The notes: generated by a model not told the origin, from the sequence alone. A stretch of 64,000 bases of DNA from Spirosoma terrae (GCF_010435915.1 NZ_JAAFZH010000021.1:1-64000), one strand, 5' to 3'. Shown: positions 1 through 8,217, counted from the stretch's first letter. Program-made: numbers and translations.

Positions 1-26
1 TACTTATTTTGGTGTGGATATGTATA

Positions 27-59
27 AAATCCCTACTGACTCTGTCGATAGGGATTTTT
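27..59 (+). terminator. Rho-independent terminator of an upstream gene
   Basis: A nine-base stem (AAATCCCTA at 27-35, TAGGGATTT at 49-57) with a 13-base loop is followed by T residues. It probably ends a plus-strand gene lying before the window. The A tract on the left side means it could also work on the other strand. Confidence 0.6.
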
Positions 60-356
60 GACCAACTAATTTAGCCCTTAGGCCGGAATACCTTCTCTCA
101 TAGCTCCTAACCCGCGCCATCCAAAGCGGACTATTTAGCGCTGCGCTTGATAATCGATTAAGTACGAGCCAACCTTCTGGAACACCAGAATTATTTACAG
201 CTACTACAGAGACGGATATTGCTATCATCCATTAAGCCGTTAATGACTCATCCAACTAAGCTATAGCCAGTGTTATAAAACACTATTAATTGAACGAGTT
301 TTAAACTTTAATCTGAATTTATATCTAATGAGCAGTAATAACGTTAACTCTCATTT
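60..356. other. Intergenic stretch, no gene seen
   Basis: About 300 bases between the terminator and the first gene. A minus-strand open frame covers 4-228, but it has no recognisable domain and runs through the terminator, so I do not call it. No clear TAnnTTTG promoter was found ahead of position 357. Confidence 0.4.
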
Positions 357-851
357 ATGAAATCGTTAAAAGGTACAGCATTGATTATGCTGATTGCATT
401 GTTAATAGGCTCCGGTTTTACTAACCATAAAAAAACCAAGCAACCGCTACATATCCAGATTAAAACAATTCTGAAAGCGAGAGAGCTCTGGGTTAACCTA
501 ACCTTCTCCAACCAGTCAAAACAGCCCATTTACCTCAATAAACTGGACATTGGCATGAGCCCCAGACTGATGAATAAGCTCTTTCTGGTCAAAGAAGGCG
601 GGCAGGAGATTGCCTATACGGGTGTGATGGTTAAACGGAGAACACCCACACTAGAAGATTTCGTGTTGCTAGAGCCAGGCAAAAGTGTGAAAACATCGAT
701 ACGTCTTGATCAATCGTATGCCTTCAAGCCGGGCAAACACCGTTACATTATTCAGTACAGCCACTATCATGGATCACCTAACGATGAGTCGATCCTGAAT
801 GAGTTTACGTCAAACCCTTATTCTTTTAGCTTCTCAGCAGTGCCTAAATAG
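357..851 (+). CDS. Secreted beta-sandwich protein resembling the N-terminal domain of M35 (Lys-specific) metalloendopeptidases
   Basis: 164 residues. Residues 1-22 are a hydrophobic export signal (lysine near the N-terminus, then a core rich in L, I and A). The rest resembles the accessory domain that precedes the catalytic part of deuterolysin and peptidyl-Lys metalloendopeptidases: a section reading as N-x-S-x-x-P-I-Y-L, then GVMVKRRTPTLEDFVLLEPG and an alternating beta pattern. That family carries closely similar words (MVKR, P-T-x-E-D-Y, L-x-P-G). No HExxH zinc motif is present and the protein ends after this one domain, so protease activity is not predicted. It may be an inhibitor, a binding protein or a remnant. 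The gene is monocistronic, with tRNAs on the other strand next to it. The family match is from memory of the motif, not a search. Confidence 0.7.
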   Translation: MKSLKGTALIMLIALLIGSGFTNHKKTKQPLHIQIKTILKARELWVNLTFSNQSKQPIYLNKLDIGMSPRLMNKLFLVKEGGQEIAYTGVMVKRRTPTLEDFVLLEPGKSVKTSIRLDQSYAFKPGKHRYIIQYSHYHGSPNDESILNEFTSNPYSFSFSAVPK

Positions 852-1157
852 AACTGAGTTTGCGTAATACATTCAAATGCTGAGTCAAAATATCCACAAA
901 CGACTTTGACCGTAGTCAGCGTTATCAGTACAGCTAGCCCCTAGATCAGGGGCTTCTGACTTACGAAAAGCTCCGTTTCACTTTGAACGGTAATGAATAA
1001 TCTTTTGTCGTTCGAGTTGCGGCAAAACCGAAATGCGCTAAATCGTATTGCTACGAGAGGAATTCATATATTAGCAAGGACGGCGCTTGTAGATTAAACT
1101 GAAAGCCACAACTTTTGGACTTGATCTTTAAAAATAGCAATGTGGGCGAGTAGAAAA
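852..1157. other. Intergenic region with one small hairpin
   Basis: About 300 bases without a gene. The only structure I see is a seven-base stem with a five-base loop (AGCCCCT 936-942, AGGGGCT 948-954). It is not followed by a T run and might be a weak terminator for the preceding gene. Confidence 0.35.
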
Positions 1158-1190
1158 CAAAAAAGCACTCAACATTTCTGCTAAGTGCTT
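1158..1190 (-). terminator. Terminator of the tRNA operon
   Basis: Read on the minus strand, AAGCACT and AGTGCTT form a stem around a 14-base loop and run straight into TTTT, 12 bases after the end of tRNA-Arg. This closes the three-tRNA transcript. Confidence 0.75.
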
Positions 1191-1201
1191 GACTTTCAGC
1201 G

Positions 1202-1275
1202 TGATCCCGAAGCGACTCGAACGCTTGACCGTCTGCTTAGAAGGCAGATGCTCTATCCAACTGAGCTACAGGACC
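1202..1275 (-). tRNA. tRNA-Arg (anticodon TCT)
   Basis: 74 bases without encoded CCA. The acceptor stem GGTCCTG pairs with CGGGATC (two G-T pairs). The D arm contains AGCTCAGTTGGA, the anticodon loop is CTTCTAA, and the T arm has GTTCGAGTC. The discriminator is A. It is the last of three tRNAs in the minus-strand operon. Confidence 0.95.
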
Positions 1276-1283
1276 AAAAAAGA

Positions 1284-1366
1284 AAAAAGTTTATAGTTTT
1301 TAGCTAAAAGGCTTACAGTTAACAAACCAACTGAAGACCATAAAACCGAAAAACTATAAACTTTTT
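1284..1366. repeat. Perfect 18-bp inverted repeat between two tRNA genes
   Basis: The arms 1284-1301 and 1349-1366 are exact reverse complements (AAAAAGTTTATAGTTTTT on the left) with 47 bases between them. The arms nearly abut tRNA-Arg (8 bases away) and tRNA-Pro (4 bases away). In the tRNA transcript this would fold into a long A/U helix separating the two tRNAs. Confidence 0.85.
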
Positions 1367-1370
1367 AGTG

Positions 1371-1444
1371 TCGGGGTGGCAGGATTCGAACCTACGACCT
1401 CCTGCTCCCAAAGCAGGCGCGATACCGGGCTACGCTACACCCCG
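1371..1444 (-). tRNA. tRNA-Pro (anticodon TGG)
   Basis: 74 bases. The acceptor CGGGGTG pairs exactly with CACCCCG, the discriminator is A, the anticodon loop is TTTGGGA and the T arm contains GTTCGAATC. It is the middle gene of the tRNA operon. Confidence 0.96.
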
Positions 1445-1474
1445 AAAATTTAGCTTTCTCTTCAGATCGCTCTG

Positions 1475-1561
1475 CGGAGAGAGAGGGATTCGAACCCTCG
1501 GTACCGTTACCAGTACGACAGTTTAGCAAACTGTTCCTTTCGGCCTCTCAGGCATCTCTCC
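1475..1561 (-). tRNA. tRNA-Ser (anticodon GCT)
   Basis: 87 bases, with the long variable arm typical of serine tRNAs (GTACTGGTAACGGTACC region). The acceptor GGAGAGA pairs with TCTCTCC, the discriminator is G and the anticodon loop is TTGCTAA. It is the first gene of the operon, 31 bases upstream of tRNA-Pro. Confidence 0.96.
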
Positions 1562-1595
1562 GTAGCCTCTCGTCCGTTCCCGAACGATTGGGACA

Positions 1596-1626
1596 CAAAG
1601 GTAGAGCGATTTTTCGTTCATAGCAA
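1596..1626 (-). promoter_or_regulatory. Bacteroidota-type promoter of the tRNA operon
   Basis: On the minus strand TACCTTTG (1596-1603) matches the -7 consensus TAnnTTTG perfectly, and TTG (1624-1626) lies 20 bases upstream as the -33 element. It sits 35 bases ahead of tRNA-Ser. Confidence 0.8.
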
Positions 1627-1728
1627 TAGGTAGCGCATAAAATCTTTTTATAATTATTATTTTCGCCCATCCTCATCAAGTCCTAAACACATGCAACTCT
1701 ATCACGATCAGGCCCATTACTGTATTTC

Positions 1729-2691
1729 ATGAATTGGTTATATTCGTTATCAAGAACAGATTTTTTTTTATTTGGCCTCTTTTTCTTCTTCTACGGGCTC
1801 TATATTTTCAGAACATTCAGGCTCGCTCAGCAGCTTAATACGTCGGCTTGGGGGGTCATACCGAAATTCTTTTTACGTAGTAGTTATCTAATCCTATTAG
1901 TGCTTGCACTACTGGGACCTTCTTTTGGCGAAAGCAGTCAAACACTAACAACAACGGGACGCGACGTCTATTTTTTAATTGACGTATCGCGGTCAATGGA
2001 CGCAACAGATGCCGCTCCCACTCGACTGGAGCGTGTCAAATATGATCTTGGCCAACTATGCGATACCTTACCGAGCGACCGGTTTGGATTAATTCTGACG
2101 GCTAATGAATCATTTGTCTTATCGCCCTTGACCGCCGATCACGATGCCCTCAAACGATTTATCCGCGATATACGAACGAATCAGCAGACAGGTAATGGAA
2201 CTGATCTCTGTTCCGCTATTACGCTGGCTCACCAAAAATTCGTAACTGACTCGTCAACACGTCTAAATGCAAGAGCAATCGTTTTATTTAGCGATGGCGA
2301 AAATTTTGGCACCTGTAGTCGAACGAATCTATCTGCCTTACGAACGGCCGGTCTACCACTCATCACGGTTGGCGTCGGTACCGACATGGGCTCATCTATT
2401 CGCCAGGGCCGGGATTTTATCCGGGATGATGCCGGGCAAATTGTGCGTAGTCAACTAAATAGATCATTTCTTCAGCAATTGGCCAGCGATGGCAATGGAC
2501 AATATATCGAAGCAACGAACAATCGGCCATACATACGCGAATTAGCCAGTCTACTTATGGCTCAGCAAGGGTTTCGCATCGATCAAAATCAAGTTTCTGT
2601 TTCGTCAAATAAGTATTTTTATTTTCTGATAGCTGCTCTCGTTTTACTTACTTTTGACCTGATGGTAACGGTAAGGACGTTCAGATTATGA
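1729..2691 (+). CDS. BatB-like von Willebrand factor A membrane protein
   Basis: 320 residues. Two hydrophobic segments at the N-terminus (about 12-30 and 48-66) and one near the C-terminus (about 295-313) bracket a vWA domain. The metal-ion site is complete: D85-x-S87-x-S89, T158 (TGNGTD) and D189 (FSDGEN). This is the layout of BatA/BatB of the Bacteroides aerotolerance (Bat) operon, thought to form an envelope-anchored complex; the true biochemical role is unknown. The next gene is a TPR protein like BatC, 52 bases downstream, so the pair is probably co-transcribed. BatA, BatD and the MoxR ATPase are not in the window, so this is either a partial Bat operon or one split in the genome. The start places the first membrane segment right after the initiator Met. 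Confidence 0.85.
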   Translation: MNWLYSLSRTDFFLFGLFFFFYGLYIFRTFRLAQQLNTSAWGVIPKFFLRSSYLILLVLALLGPSFGESSQTLTTTGRDVYFLIDVSRSMDATDAAPTRLERVKYDLGQLCDTLPSDRFGLILTANESFVLSPLTADHDALKRFIRDIRTNQQTGNGTDLCSAITLAHQKFVTDSSTRLNARAIVLFSDGENFGTCSRTNLSALRTAGLPLITVGVGTDMGSSIRQGRDFIRDDAGQIVRSQLNRSFLQQLASDGNGQYIEATNNRPYIRELASLLMAQQGFRIDQNQVSVSSNKYFYFLIAALVLLTFDLMVTVRTFRL

Positions 2692-2743
2692 AAGCATCTC
2701 AAACTTTCGCCTTATTTTTGGCTCCAGATGCGTTAATAACGTA

Positions 2744-3439
2744 ATGACTTATTTATTCATTTTGGTGTGGCTCTGGTGGGAGATGCCTCACTCACTAAAC
2801 CAGATTTCTCGGAATAATGAAGCTCGGCAGGAGGCTGAGGTCGCTTACGAAGCCGGCGATTACGTGCGTGCCATGCACTTATACGCTAACCTCAGCCGCA
2901 TCACAACCACTATTGATCCGGGCGTACGCTTAAACTTAGGGCACACCTATTTTCAGCTTAAACGATATGGTAAAGCCCGCTCTCAATATGAGACGCTGCT
3001 TCGCTCAGACCGTTCCGATTTACGGACTATTGCTGCTACGCAACTAGGTGTCATTGCCTGCTTTCAGCAGGATTCCGCTTCGGCACTGAAACTATTTGAA
3101 CTGGCGTTATTGGAGAATCCAGATAACGAAGCAGCTCGCTACGATTTCGAACTAATTAAAAAACGTTTTTCGGGGCAAATACCCAATCAAACATCCCGGA
3201 AGAAATCGGCTGAAACCAATTCGCAACAGCCCAGCAAACCACAATCGTCAAGCAGACAACAGGTTGAGCGATCTAATCGGCAGGATGAATTGTTGAATCG
3301 TTTTCAACGTCTGAATATTAGCGAAGAACAGGCGCTTCAACTACTCGATGCCATGCAGGACGACGATTTACCGTATGCCTTAACGCAATCGGCACGTCAG
3401 TCGACGGCCAAAAAAGCGTCGAATGGTAGCCGCTGGTAG
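2744..3439 (+). CDS. BatC-like tetratricopeptide repeat protein
   Basis: 231 residues. A short hydrophobic N-terminus (about 1-14) could be a signal anchor. Residues about 25-140 contain three TPR-type helical pairs (A-x-x-A-Y-E-A-G-D-Y, L-N-L-G-H-T-Y-F-Q-L, L-L-E-N-P-D-N-E-A). After that comes a low-complexity Q/S/K/N-rich stretch (about 148-185) and a short helix (EEQALQLLDAMQDDD). The TPR part followed by a polar linker and the LLDAM-type tail is usual for BatC/BatE partners of vWA proteins. It lies 52 bases behind the BatB-like gene. It probably serves as a protein-protein adaptor at the envelope; I infer this from the family and the neighbour only. Confidence 0.75.
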   Translation: MTYLFILVWLWWEMPHSLNQISRNNEARQEAEVAYEAGDYVRAMHLYANLSRITTTIDPGVRLNLGHTYFQLKRYGKARSQYETLLRSDRSDLRTIAATQLGVIACFQQDSASALKLFELALLENPDNEAARYDFELIKKRFSGQIPNQTSRKKSAETNSQQPSKPQSSSRQQVERSNRQDELLNRFQRLNISEEQALQLLDAMQDDDLPYALTQSARQSTAKKASNGSRW

Positions 3440-3540
3440 TATAAGCCCTACAATCAGGTTGCTATGTTGTAGTATCGTTGCCTGATTTGATAACTGTAGC
3501 CAGCTCAGCATCCATCTGGCTGAACTTAACGAAATAGACC

Positions 3541-4716
3541 ATGAACGAAGTCGTAATAATTTCTGCTGTTCGAACACCTATTGGGTCTTTTGGTGGTATT
3601 TTTTCCAGTCTGTCGGCCACAGATCTGGGTGCTGCCGCTATTCGGGGGGCATTGGCTCGCGCGGGTGTTTCGCCCGATCAGGTACAGGAAGTTTATATGG
3701 GTAACGTAGTATCGGCTAATCTGGGCCAGGCACCGGCCAAACAGGCAGCTGTTAAGGCCGGACTACCGACCAACATTCCCTGCACTACGATCAATAAAGT
3801 ATGTGCATCGGGAACGAAATCAATTATGCTAGCCGCTCAAAGTATTCAATTAGGGTTAGCTGATGTCGTGATTGCAGGAGGGATGGAGAGCATGTCTAAC
3901 GCTCCGTACTACGTCCCTAAGGCCCGTTTTGGATATAAATATGGCAATGGCGAACTAGTCGACGGCCTCGCTCGCGACGGACTGGTCGATGCATACGATC
4001 AATGTTCAATGGGTGTCTTTGCCGATCAAACGGCTAGTAAGTACACCATTAGTCGAGAAGATCAGGACAAGTACACCATTCAGTCATACCGACGAGCCGA
4101 GGATAGTACGCAGACAGGAGTCTTCAATTCCGAAATTGTTCCTGTTGACGTAACAGGCCGAAAAGGAGCCACGACCGTAACCGAAGATGAAGAATACAAG
4201 AATGTCATCTACGATAAAATTCCAACCCTTAAGCCAGCTTTTAGCTCAGAAGGAACAGTAACCGCAGCCAGTTCTTCGCCCATTAGCGATGGCGCTGCTG
4301 CACTCGTGATCATGAGTCGCCGGAAGGCCGACGAGTTAGGATTAAAGCCTTTGGCACGTATCGTTGCCTATGCCGATGCCGAACAAGATCCGCAATGGTT
4401 TACAACAGCCCCAACGAAAGCTGTACCTTTGGCCCTTGAACGGGCAGGGCTGGCTATTGATGACATTGATTATTTTGAGGTAAATGAAGCCTTTTCGGTG
4501 GTGCCACTCGCCTTTAGCCAACTGTTGAACGTACCACAGGAAAAACTGAATGTGCTGGGCGGAGCAGTCTCCATTGGTCATCCTCTGGGTGCATCAGGAG
4601 CCCGGATCGTAACGACGCTGACGAACGTACTGCAACAAAAAAGTGGCCGATATGGAGCCGCAGGCATTTGCAACGGTGGCGGAGGAGCCTCAGCCATTAT
4701 CATAGAAAAACTATAA
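3541..4716 (+). CDS. Acetyl-CoA C-acetyltransferase (thiolase)
   Basis: 391 residues, the normal length for biosynthetic or degradative thiolase. It condenses two acetyl-CoA to acetoacetyl-CoA or runs the reverse cleavage. Visible signature: nucleophile C88 in NKVCASG, the NEAFSVVPLAF block, the active-site His in SIGHPLGASGAR, and the second Cys in GICNGGGGASA. It starts with the typical EVVIISAVRTPIGSFGG. The subfamily (AtoB/PhaA-like) is likely, but substrate length cannot be read from the sequence. It stands alone between the Bat pair and purC, 60 bases before the latter, so co-transcription with purC is possible but they do not share a pathway. Confidence 0.93.
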   Translation: MNEVVIISAVRTPIGSFGGIFSSLSATDLGAAAIRGALARAGVSPDQVQEVYMGNVVSANLGQAPAKQAAVKAGLPTNIPCTTINKVCASGTKSIMLAAQSIQLGLADVVIAGGMESMSNAPYYVPKARFGYKYGNGELVDGLARDGLVDAYDQCSMGVFADQTASKYTISREDQDKYTIQSYRRAEDSTQTGVFNSEIVPVDVTGRKGATTVTEDEEYKNVIYDKIPTLKPAFSSEGTVTAASSSPISDGAAALVIMSRRKADELGLKPLARIVAYADAEQDPQWFTTAPTKAVPLALERAGLAIDDIDYFEVNEAFSVVPLAFSQLLNVPQEKLNVLGGAVSIGHPLGASGARIVTTLTNVLQQKSGRYGAAGICNGGGGASAIIIEKL

Positions 4717-4776
4717 ATAAGGTTGTCACTTTCTCCGGTCTTCACCCACAGAGAGTGATAAACAGACAATGAGTTA

Positions 4777-5715
4777 ATGACTATACAAGAAACCAACTTT
4801 CAATTCCCTGGCCAAACGGGCTTCTACCGAGGTAAAGTTCGGGATGTTTATTCCTTCCCCGATAAGCTGGTCATGATTGCTTCTGACCGTATATCTGCTT
4901 TCGACGTAGTGCTTCCCCGCCCTATTCCCTACAAAGGTCAGGTTTTGAACCAGACAGCCGCCCATTTCCTGAAAGCAACGGCCGATATTGTTCCAAACTG
5001 GCTGCTCGACGTACCAGACCCTAATGTAAGTGTTGGTCTGCGCTGTGAACCCTATGCCGTTGAAATGGTCGTGCGGGGTTATCTGGCTGGTCATGCCTGG
5101 CGTCAATACCGCGATGGTCATCGGACGTTATGTGGAGTAGCGCTGCCTGAAGGTCTCCGCGAAAATGATCGTTTGCCAACTCCCATTATTACGCCATCAA
5201 CGAAAGCCCACGAAGGCCACGATGAAGACATTAGCCGGGAAGAAATCATAAGCCAGGGTATCGTAAAAGAAGATGAGTATGTTCAGTTAGAACAATACGC
5301 GTTGGCTTTATTTAATCGCGGTACGGCGATGGCAGCCGAACGAGGCCTGATTCTCGTTGATACCAAATATGAGTTTGGGAATCTGAATGGCAAAGTCTAT
5401 CTGATTGATGAAGTCCACACGCCCGACTCATCACGCTATTTTTACGCTGATACGTACGAAGCAAACCTAACAGCTAATCAGCCCCAAAAGCAGCTATCGA
5501 AAGAATTTGTTCGGGAATGGCTCATTGCCAACGGATTTCAGGGCAAAACGGGGCAAACAGTGCCAGTTATGTCCGACGAGTGGGTAGCCCAGATATCGGC
5601 GCGTTATATTGAGCTTTTTGAGACGGTTACGGGACAGCAATTTCAGCCCGCCGACCCAAGTATCGATCCTCAACAACGTATTGAAACCAATATCAGTCAA
5701 TCACTTTCTAACTAA
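4777..5715 (+). CDS. purC: Phosphoribosylaminoimidazole-succinocarboxamide synthase (SAICAR synthetase)
   Basis: 312 residues. Cytosolic enzyme of purine synthesis joining CAIR and aspartate with ATP. Family motifs are clear: GKVRDVYSFPDKLVMIASDRISAFD at the N-terminus (residues about 18-42), the VRGYLAGHAWRQY block, TPSTKAHEGHDEDIS for substrate binding, and LVDTKYEFG with IDEVHTPDSSR. The length is that of the long, yeast-ADE1-like form, about 70 residues longer than the short bacterial form of E. coli or Bacillus. This long form is common in Bacteroidota. No other pur gene is adjacent. Confidence 0.96.
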   Translation: MTIQETNFQFPGQTGFYRGKVRDVYSFPDKLVMIASDRISAFDVVLPRPIPYKGQVLNQTAAHFLKATADIVPNWLLDVPDPNVSVGLRCEPYAVEMVVRGYLAGHAWRQYRDGHRTLCGVALPEGLRENDRLPTPIITPSTKAHEGHDEDISREEIISQGIVKEDEYVQLEQYALALFNRGTAMAAERGLILVDTKYEFGNLNGKVYLIDEVHTPDSSRYFYADTYEANLTANQPQKQLSKEFVREWLIANGFQGKTGQTVPVMSDEWVAQISARYIELFETVTGQQFQPADPSIDPQQRIETNISQSLSN

Positions 5716-5841
5716 GTTATCGACGTAGTTTAGTCTGTTATCGCCCATGCAGTGAACGTAGACACACTTGTCGAGCAGTAACGTAACACATGTTTAATGC
5801 GGCATTGTTATAAAACCAAAAACCTTCAACCAACTAATTCC

Positions 5842-6258
5842 ATGAATTATACGATTGAAAAAAACGAACAATATGCGCTGATTCGATTAGCCGATGGTGA
5901 GTTTAGTGAAGAAATTCCGGCTGACTTCGAGAATCTAAGCCGTTCGCTATTTCGGGAAGGCTACAGCAACATTATTGTCGATATGGCCCCTGTTCAGGCG
6001 GTTGATCAGGCAGGCGTAGCGACCATTCGGAAAATAAACCGACAATGTACCAACGAAGTCGGCTTATTGGTGTTAGTGACAAAGAATGATACCTTGATTG
6101 ACTTTCTGGACAAGTCCAATATCGGCGATTTAACGATTCTACCTACCGTAGAAGAAGCCGTAGATGCGGTGTTCATGAATGAATTGGAGAATGATTTTCG
6201 TAGTGAGGAAGACGATGAGTACGACGCAGGAGGAAGCATCGGCAGAGATGCCGATTAA
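5842..6258 (+). CDS. STAS-domain protein (anti-anti-sigma-like) without the usual phospho-serine
   Basis: 138 residues from the ATG at 5842; the frame is open to 5797, but the domain begins exactly at MNYTIEKNEQYALIRL. The fold pattern is STAS, as in SpoIIAA or RsbV: a beta strand with I-I-V-D-M, then a loop and helix (DQAGVATIRKI). In regulated anti-sigma antagonists the loop reads D-S-S/x-G with a phosphorylated Ser. Here it reads D-Q-A-G, so there is no Ser or Thr acceptor. The tail (about 105-138) is very acidic. The gene overlaps the next one (ribonuclease Z) by 11 bases at the start I prefer, implying coupled translation. No anti-sigma kinase is nearby. The partner is unknown. Confidence 0.8.
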   Translation: MNYTIEKNEQYALIRLADGEFSEEIPADFENLSRSLFREGYSNIIVDMAPVQAVDQAGVATIRKINRQCTNEVGLLVLVTKNDTLIDFLDKSNIGDLTILPTVEEAVDAVFMNELENDFRSEEDDEYDAGGSIGRDAD

Positions 6259-7231
6259 CAGTCAACGTTTGCATCAGGATAATGAACACTCAAAACCCGC
6301 CAACCCCGCCTTTGCTCTAACGATCTTAGGAGCGGGGTCGGCTACGCCCACATTACGGTATCATCCAACAGCGCAGCTACTCACAGTTGGTAACGACTAT
6401 ATGCTTATCGACTGTGGCGAAGGAACTCAACTTCGATTACTGGAGCAGAAGTTTCGCCCAAACCGGCTGCGATATATTTTTATTTCGCATCTCCACGGCG
6501 ATCATTATTTTGGCTTACCTCCCCTCTTATCGACACTCAATCTGGCTGGCCGAACAGATGATCTCTTTCTTTTTGGTCCACGGGGTCTGGATGAGGTTTT
6601 GACAACAATTTTCCGCGTATCGGACTCCCGACTGGGCTATCGAATCCATTTTCAGGCTGTTGACCCGGATAAAGCGACGATGCTGCTCGACCATCCGCAA
6701 CTGACGGTTGAATCAATTCCCCTTCAGCATCGAATTGACTGTTCGGGTTATCTATTTCGCGAGAAACCGCACCCACGCCGGTTGCTACGCGAACGTCTAC
6801 CCAATGACATTCCGGTTCAATACCTGAAATTATTGAAAGATGGGCACGATATTCTGAATCAGGAAGGCCAGATCATTCATGCCTCCGAGGATGTTACGGA
6901 ACCTGCTCCCCCCGCCCGTTCGTTTGCTTTTTGTTCCGACACACGCTACGTAGAAGGCTTAGTGCCTCAGCTACGTAACGTTGATCTGCTTTATCATGAA
7001 GCTACGTTCCTCGAAGACAATGCACAACGAGCCGCCGAGGTGTTTCATTCTACGGCTAAACAGGCGGCTTCCATTGCCGCAAAAGCAGCAGTAGGCCGAC
7101 TGTTGATTGGTCATTTTTCGTCACGGTATAAACAGTACGAGTCATTTGTTAGCGAAGCCAGGAGTGTTTTTCCTGAAACGTATATTGCAACGGAAGGAGA
7201 AACCATAGCCATTGAAAGTTGGAATAAGTAA
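6248..7231 (+). CDS. rnz: Ribonuclease Z (tRNA 3'-endonuclease)
   Basis: 327 residues from ATG 6248. It cuts tRNA precursors after the discriminator base. Metallo-beta-lactamase fold with the two-zinc signature H81-L-H83-G-D85-H86, preceded by LTILGAGSATPT and IDCGEGTQLRL. Later ligands are D in FCSDTRY, H in FHSTAKQAA and H in LLIGHFSSRY. Length and order match bacterial RNase Z (about 305) with a short N-terminal extension. Start choice is uncertain: in-frame ATGs also exist at 6179 and 6215 inside the STAS gene. 6248 gives the smallest overlap. Since the tRNAs at 1.2-1.6 kb encode no CCA, an RNase Z is the expected processing enzyme. Confidence 0.92.
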   Translation: MPINSQRLHQDNEHSKPANPAFALTILGAGSATPTLRYHPTAQLLTVGNDYMLIDCGEGTQLRLLEQKFRPNRLRYIFISHLHGDHYFGLPPLLSTLNLAGRTDDLFLFGPRGLDEVLTTIFRVSDSRLGYRIHFQAVDPDKATMLLDHPQLTVESIPLQHRIDCSGYLFREKPHPRRLLRERLPNDIPVQYLKLLKDGHDILNQEGQIIHASEDVTEPAPPARSFAFCSDTRYVEGLVPQLRNVDLLYHEATFLEDNAQRAAEVFHSTAKQAASIAAKAAVGRLLIGHFSSRYKQYESFVSEARSVFPETYIATEGETIAIESWNK

Positions 7232-7322
7232 GATTTCTGGCGGTCCGGTGCCGTTCAGCATGATTTTGTAAACTCCCGCCAGAAACTACTTATATTTAGC
7301 CCCAAATATTCGCTATTCATAC

Positions 7323-8138
7323 ATGTTAGCCTTTCGCTTAGGCTTTTTGGATGTCGGCTGGCTCGACCTGCTCGACATTTCACTAGTTGCCCTACTGATT
7401 TATCAGATTTATAATCTTGTCCGGGGTAGCGTTGCTAGTCGGGTGTTTATTGGCTACCTACTGGTTTATTTAGCCTATCTGTTGGTTAAAGCGCTGGGTC
7501 TGAACCTCCTGACTACTATTCTCGAATACTTTATTAGTGTTGGGGCTTTAGCGCTGATTATCATTTTTCAGCAGGAAATCAGGCGCTTTCTTTTGTTAAT
7601 TGGCAAATCAACCAACGTAGCAAACAGCCGCTGGATACGGCGCTGGCTGCTACGTCAACCGGGTTCTGCTGAACCCATTACTCCGCTACGTCCTATTCTG
7701 GACGCCTGCAAAACACTAGGAGCTGAATTTGCGGGCGGGTTAATCGTTATTCGCAAAAACGACGATCTGGAAAAATTCATGCATTCAGGCGAATCGATCG
7801 ACGCAGAGATATCTAAACCATTGCTCCTGGCTATTTTTAGTCAGTATAGTCCGCTACACGATGGAGCCGTAATTATTGGTGATGGGCGAATTCAGGCGGC
7901 TCGTTGTATTCTTCCTGTATCAGACGACGACGAACTACCTCCATCGTTAGGTTTTCGTCATCGGGCTGCTTTAGGGATGAGCGACGCTACCGATGCGGCT
8001 ACGATTGCCGTTTCGGAAGAAACCGGCCGATTATCGTTAGCCCTTAACGGCGAATTGTTTACCAATCTTACTCTGACCGAATTAGAAGAAAGTTTGGTAA
8101 AGTATCTGCAGGAGCCAACTAAAAAAGCAATCGTATAG
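7323..8138 (+). CDS. cdaA: Membrane diadenylate cyclase (c-di-AMP synthase)
   Basis: 271 residues. Makes cyclic di-AMP from two ATP. Three hydrophobic segments lie in the first 95 residues (about 17-35, 40-60 and 70-88), then the DisA_N/DAC catalytic domain with its two signature triplets: D180-G-A in PLHDGAVIIGDGRI and R212-H-R in GFRHRAALG. This is the CdaA architecture. The usual partner gene of Firmicutes (cdaR) is not adjacent; the gene stands alone and ends in a strong bidirectional terminator. The role in Bacteroidota is probably envelope or turgor homeostasis, which is inferred from other phyla. Confidence 0.95.
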   Translation: MLAFRLGFLDVGWLDLLDISLVALLIYQIYNLVRGSVASRVFIGYLLVYLAYLLVKALGLNLLTTILEYFISVGALALIIIFQQEIRRFLLLIGKSTNVANSRWIRRWLLRQPGSAEPITPLRPILDACKTLGAEFAGGLIVIRKNDDLEKFMHSGESIDAEISKPLLLAIFSQYSPLHDGAVIIGDGRIQAARCILPVSDDDELPPSLGFRHRAALGMSDATDAATIAVSEETGRLSLALNGELFTNLTLTELEESLVKYLQEPTKKAIV

Positions 8139-8150
8139 TTACATTATGCT

Positions 8151-8208
8151 ACTTCATAAAAAAAGGAGTGATTAGGTTAAAACCTAATCACTCCTTTTTT
8201 TATGAAGT
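8151..8208. terminator. Bidirectional terminator, 28-bp perfect stem
   Basis: The arms 8151-8178 and 8181-8208 are exact reverse complements with only two bases (AA) between them. The GC-bearing core (GGAGTGATTAGGTT) is flanked by A7 and T7, so it can end both cdaA (plus) and the DUF4332 gene (minus). The symmetry continues seven bases past the A/T tracts (ACTTCAT / ATGAAGT), more than a terminator needs. Confidence 0.9.
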
Positions 8209-8217
8209 AAAGAGCTC

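Noticed and set aside
4..228. Minus-strand open frame of 74 codons
   Set aside because: No domain, no signal and it runs through a clear terminator hairpin.
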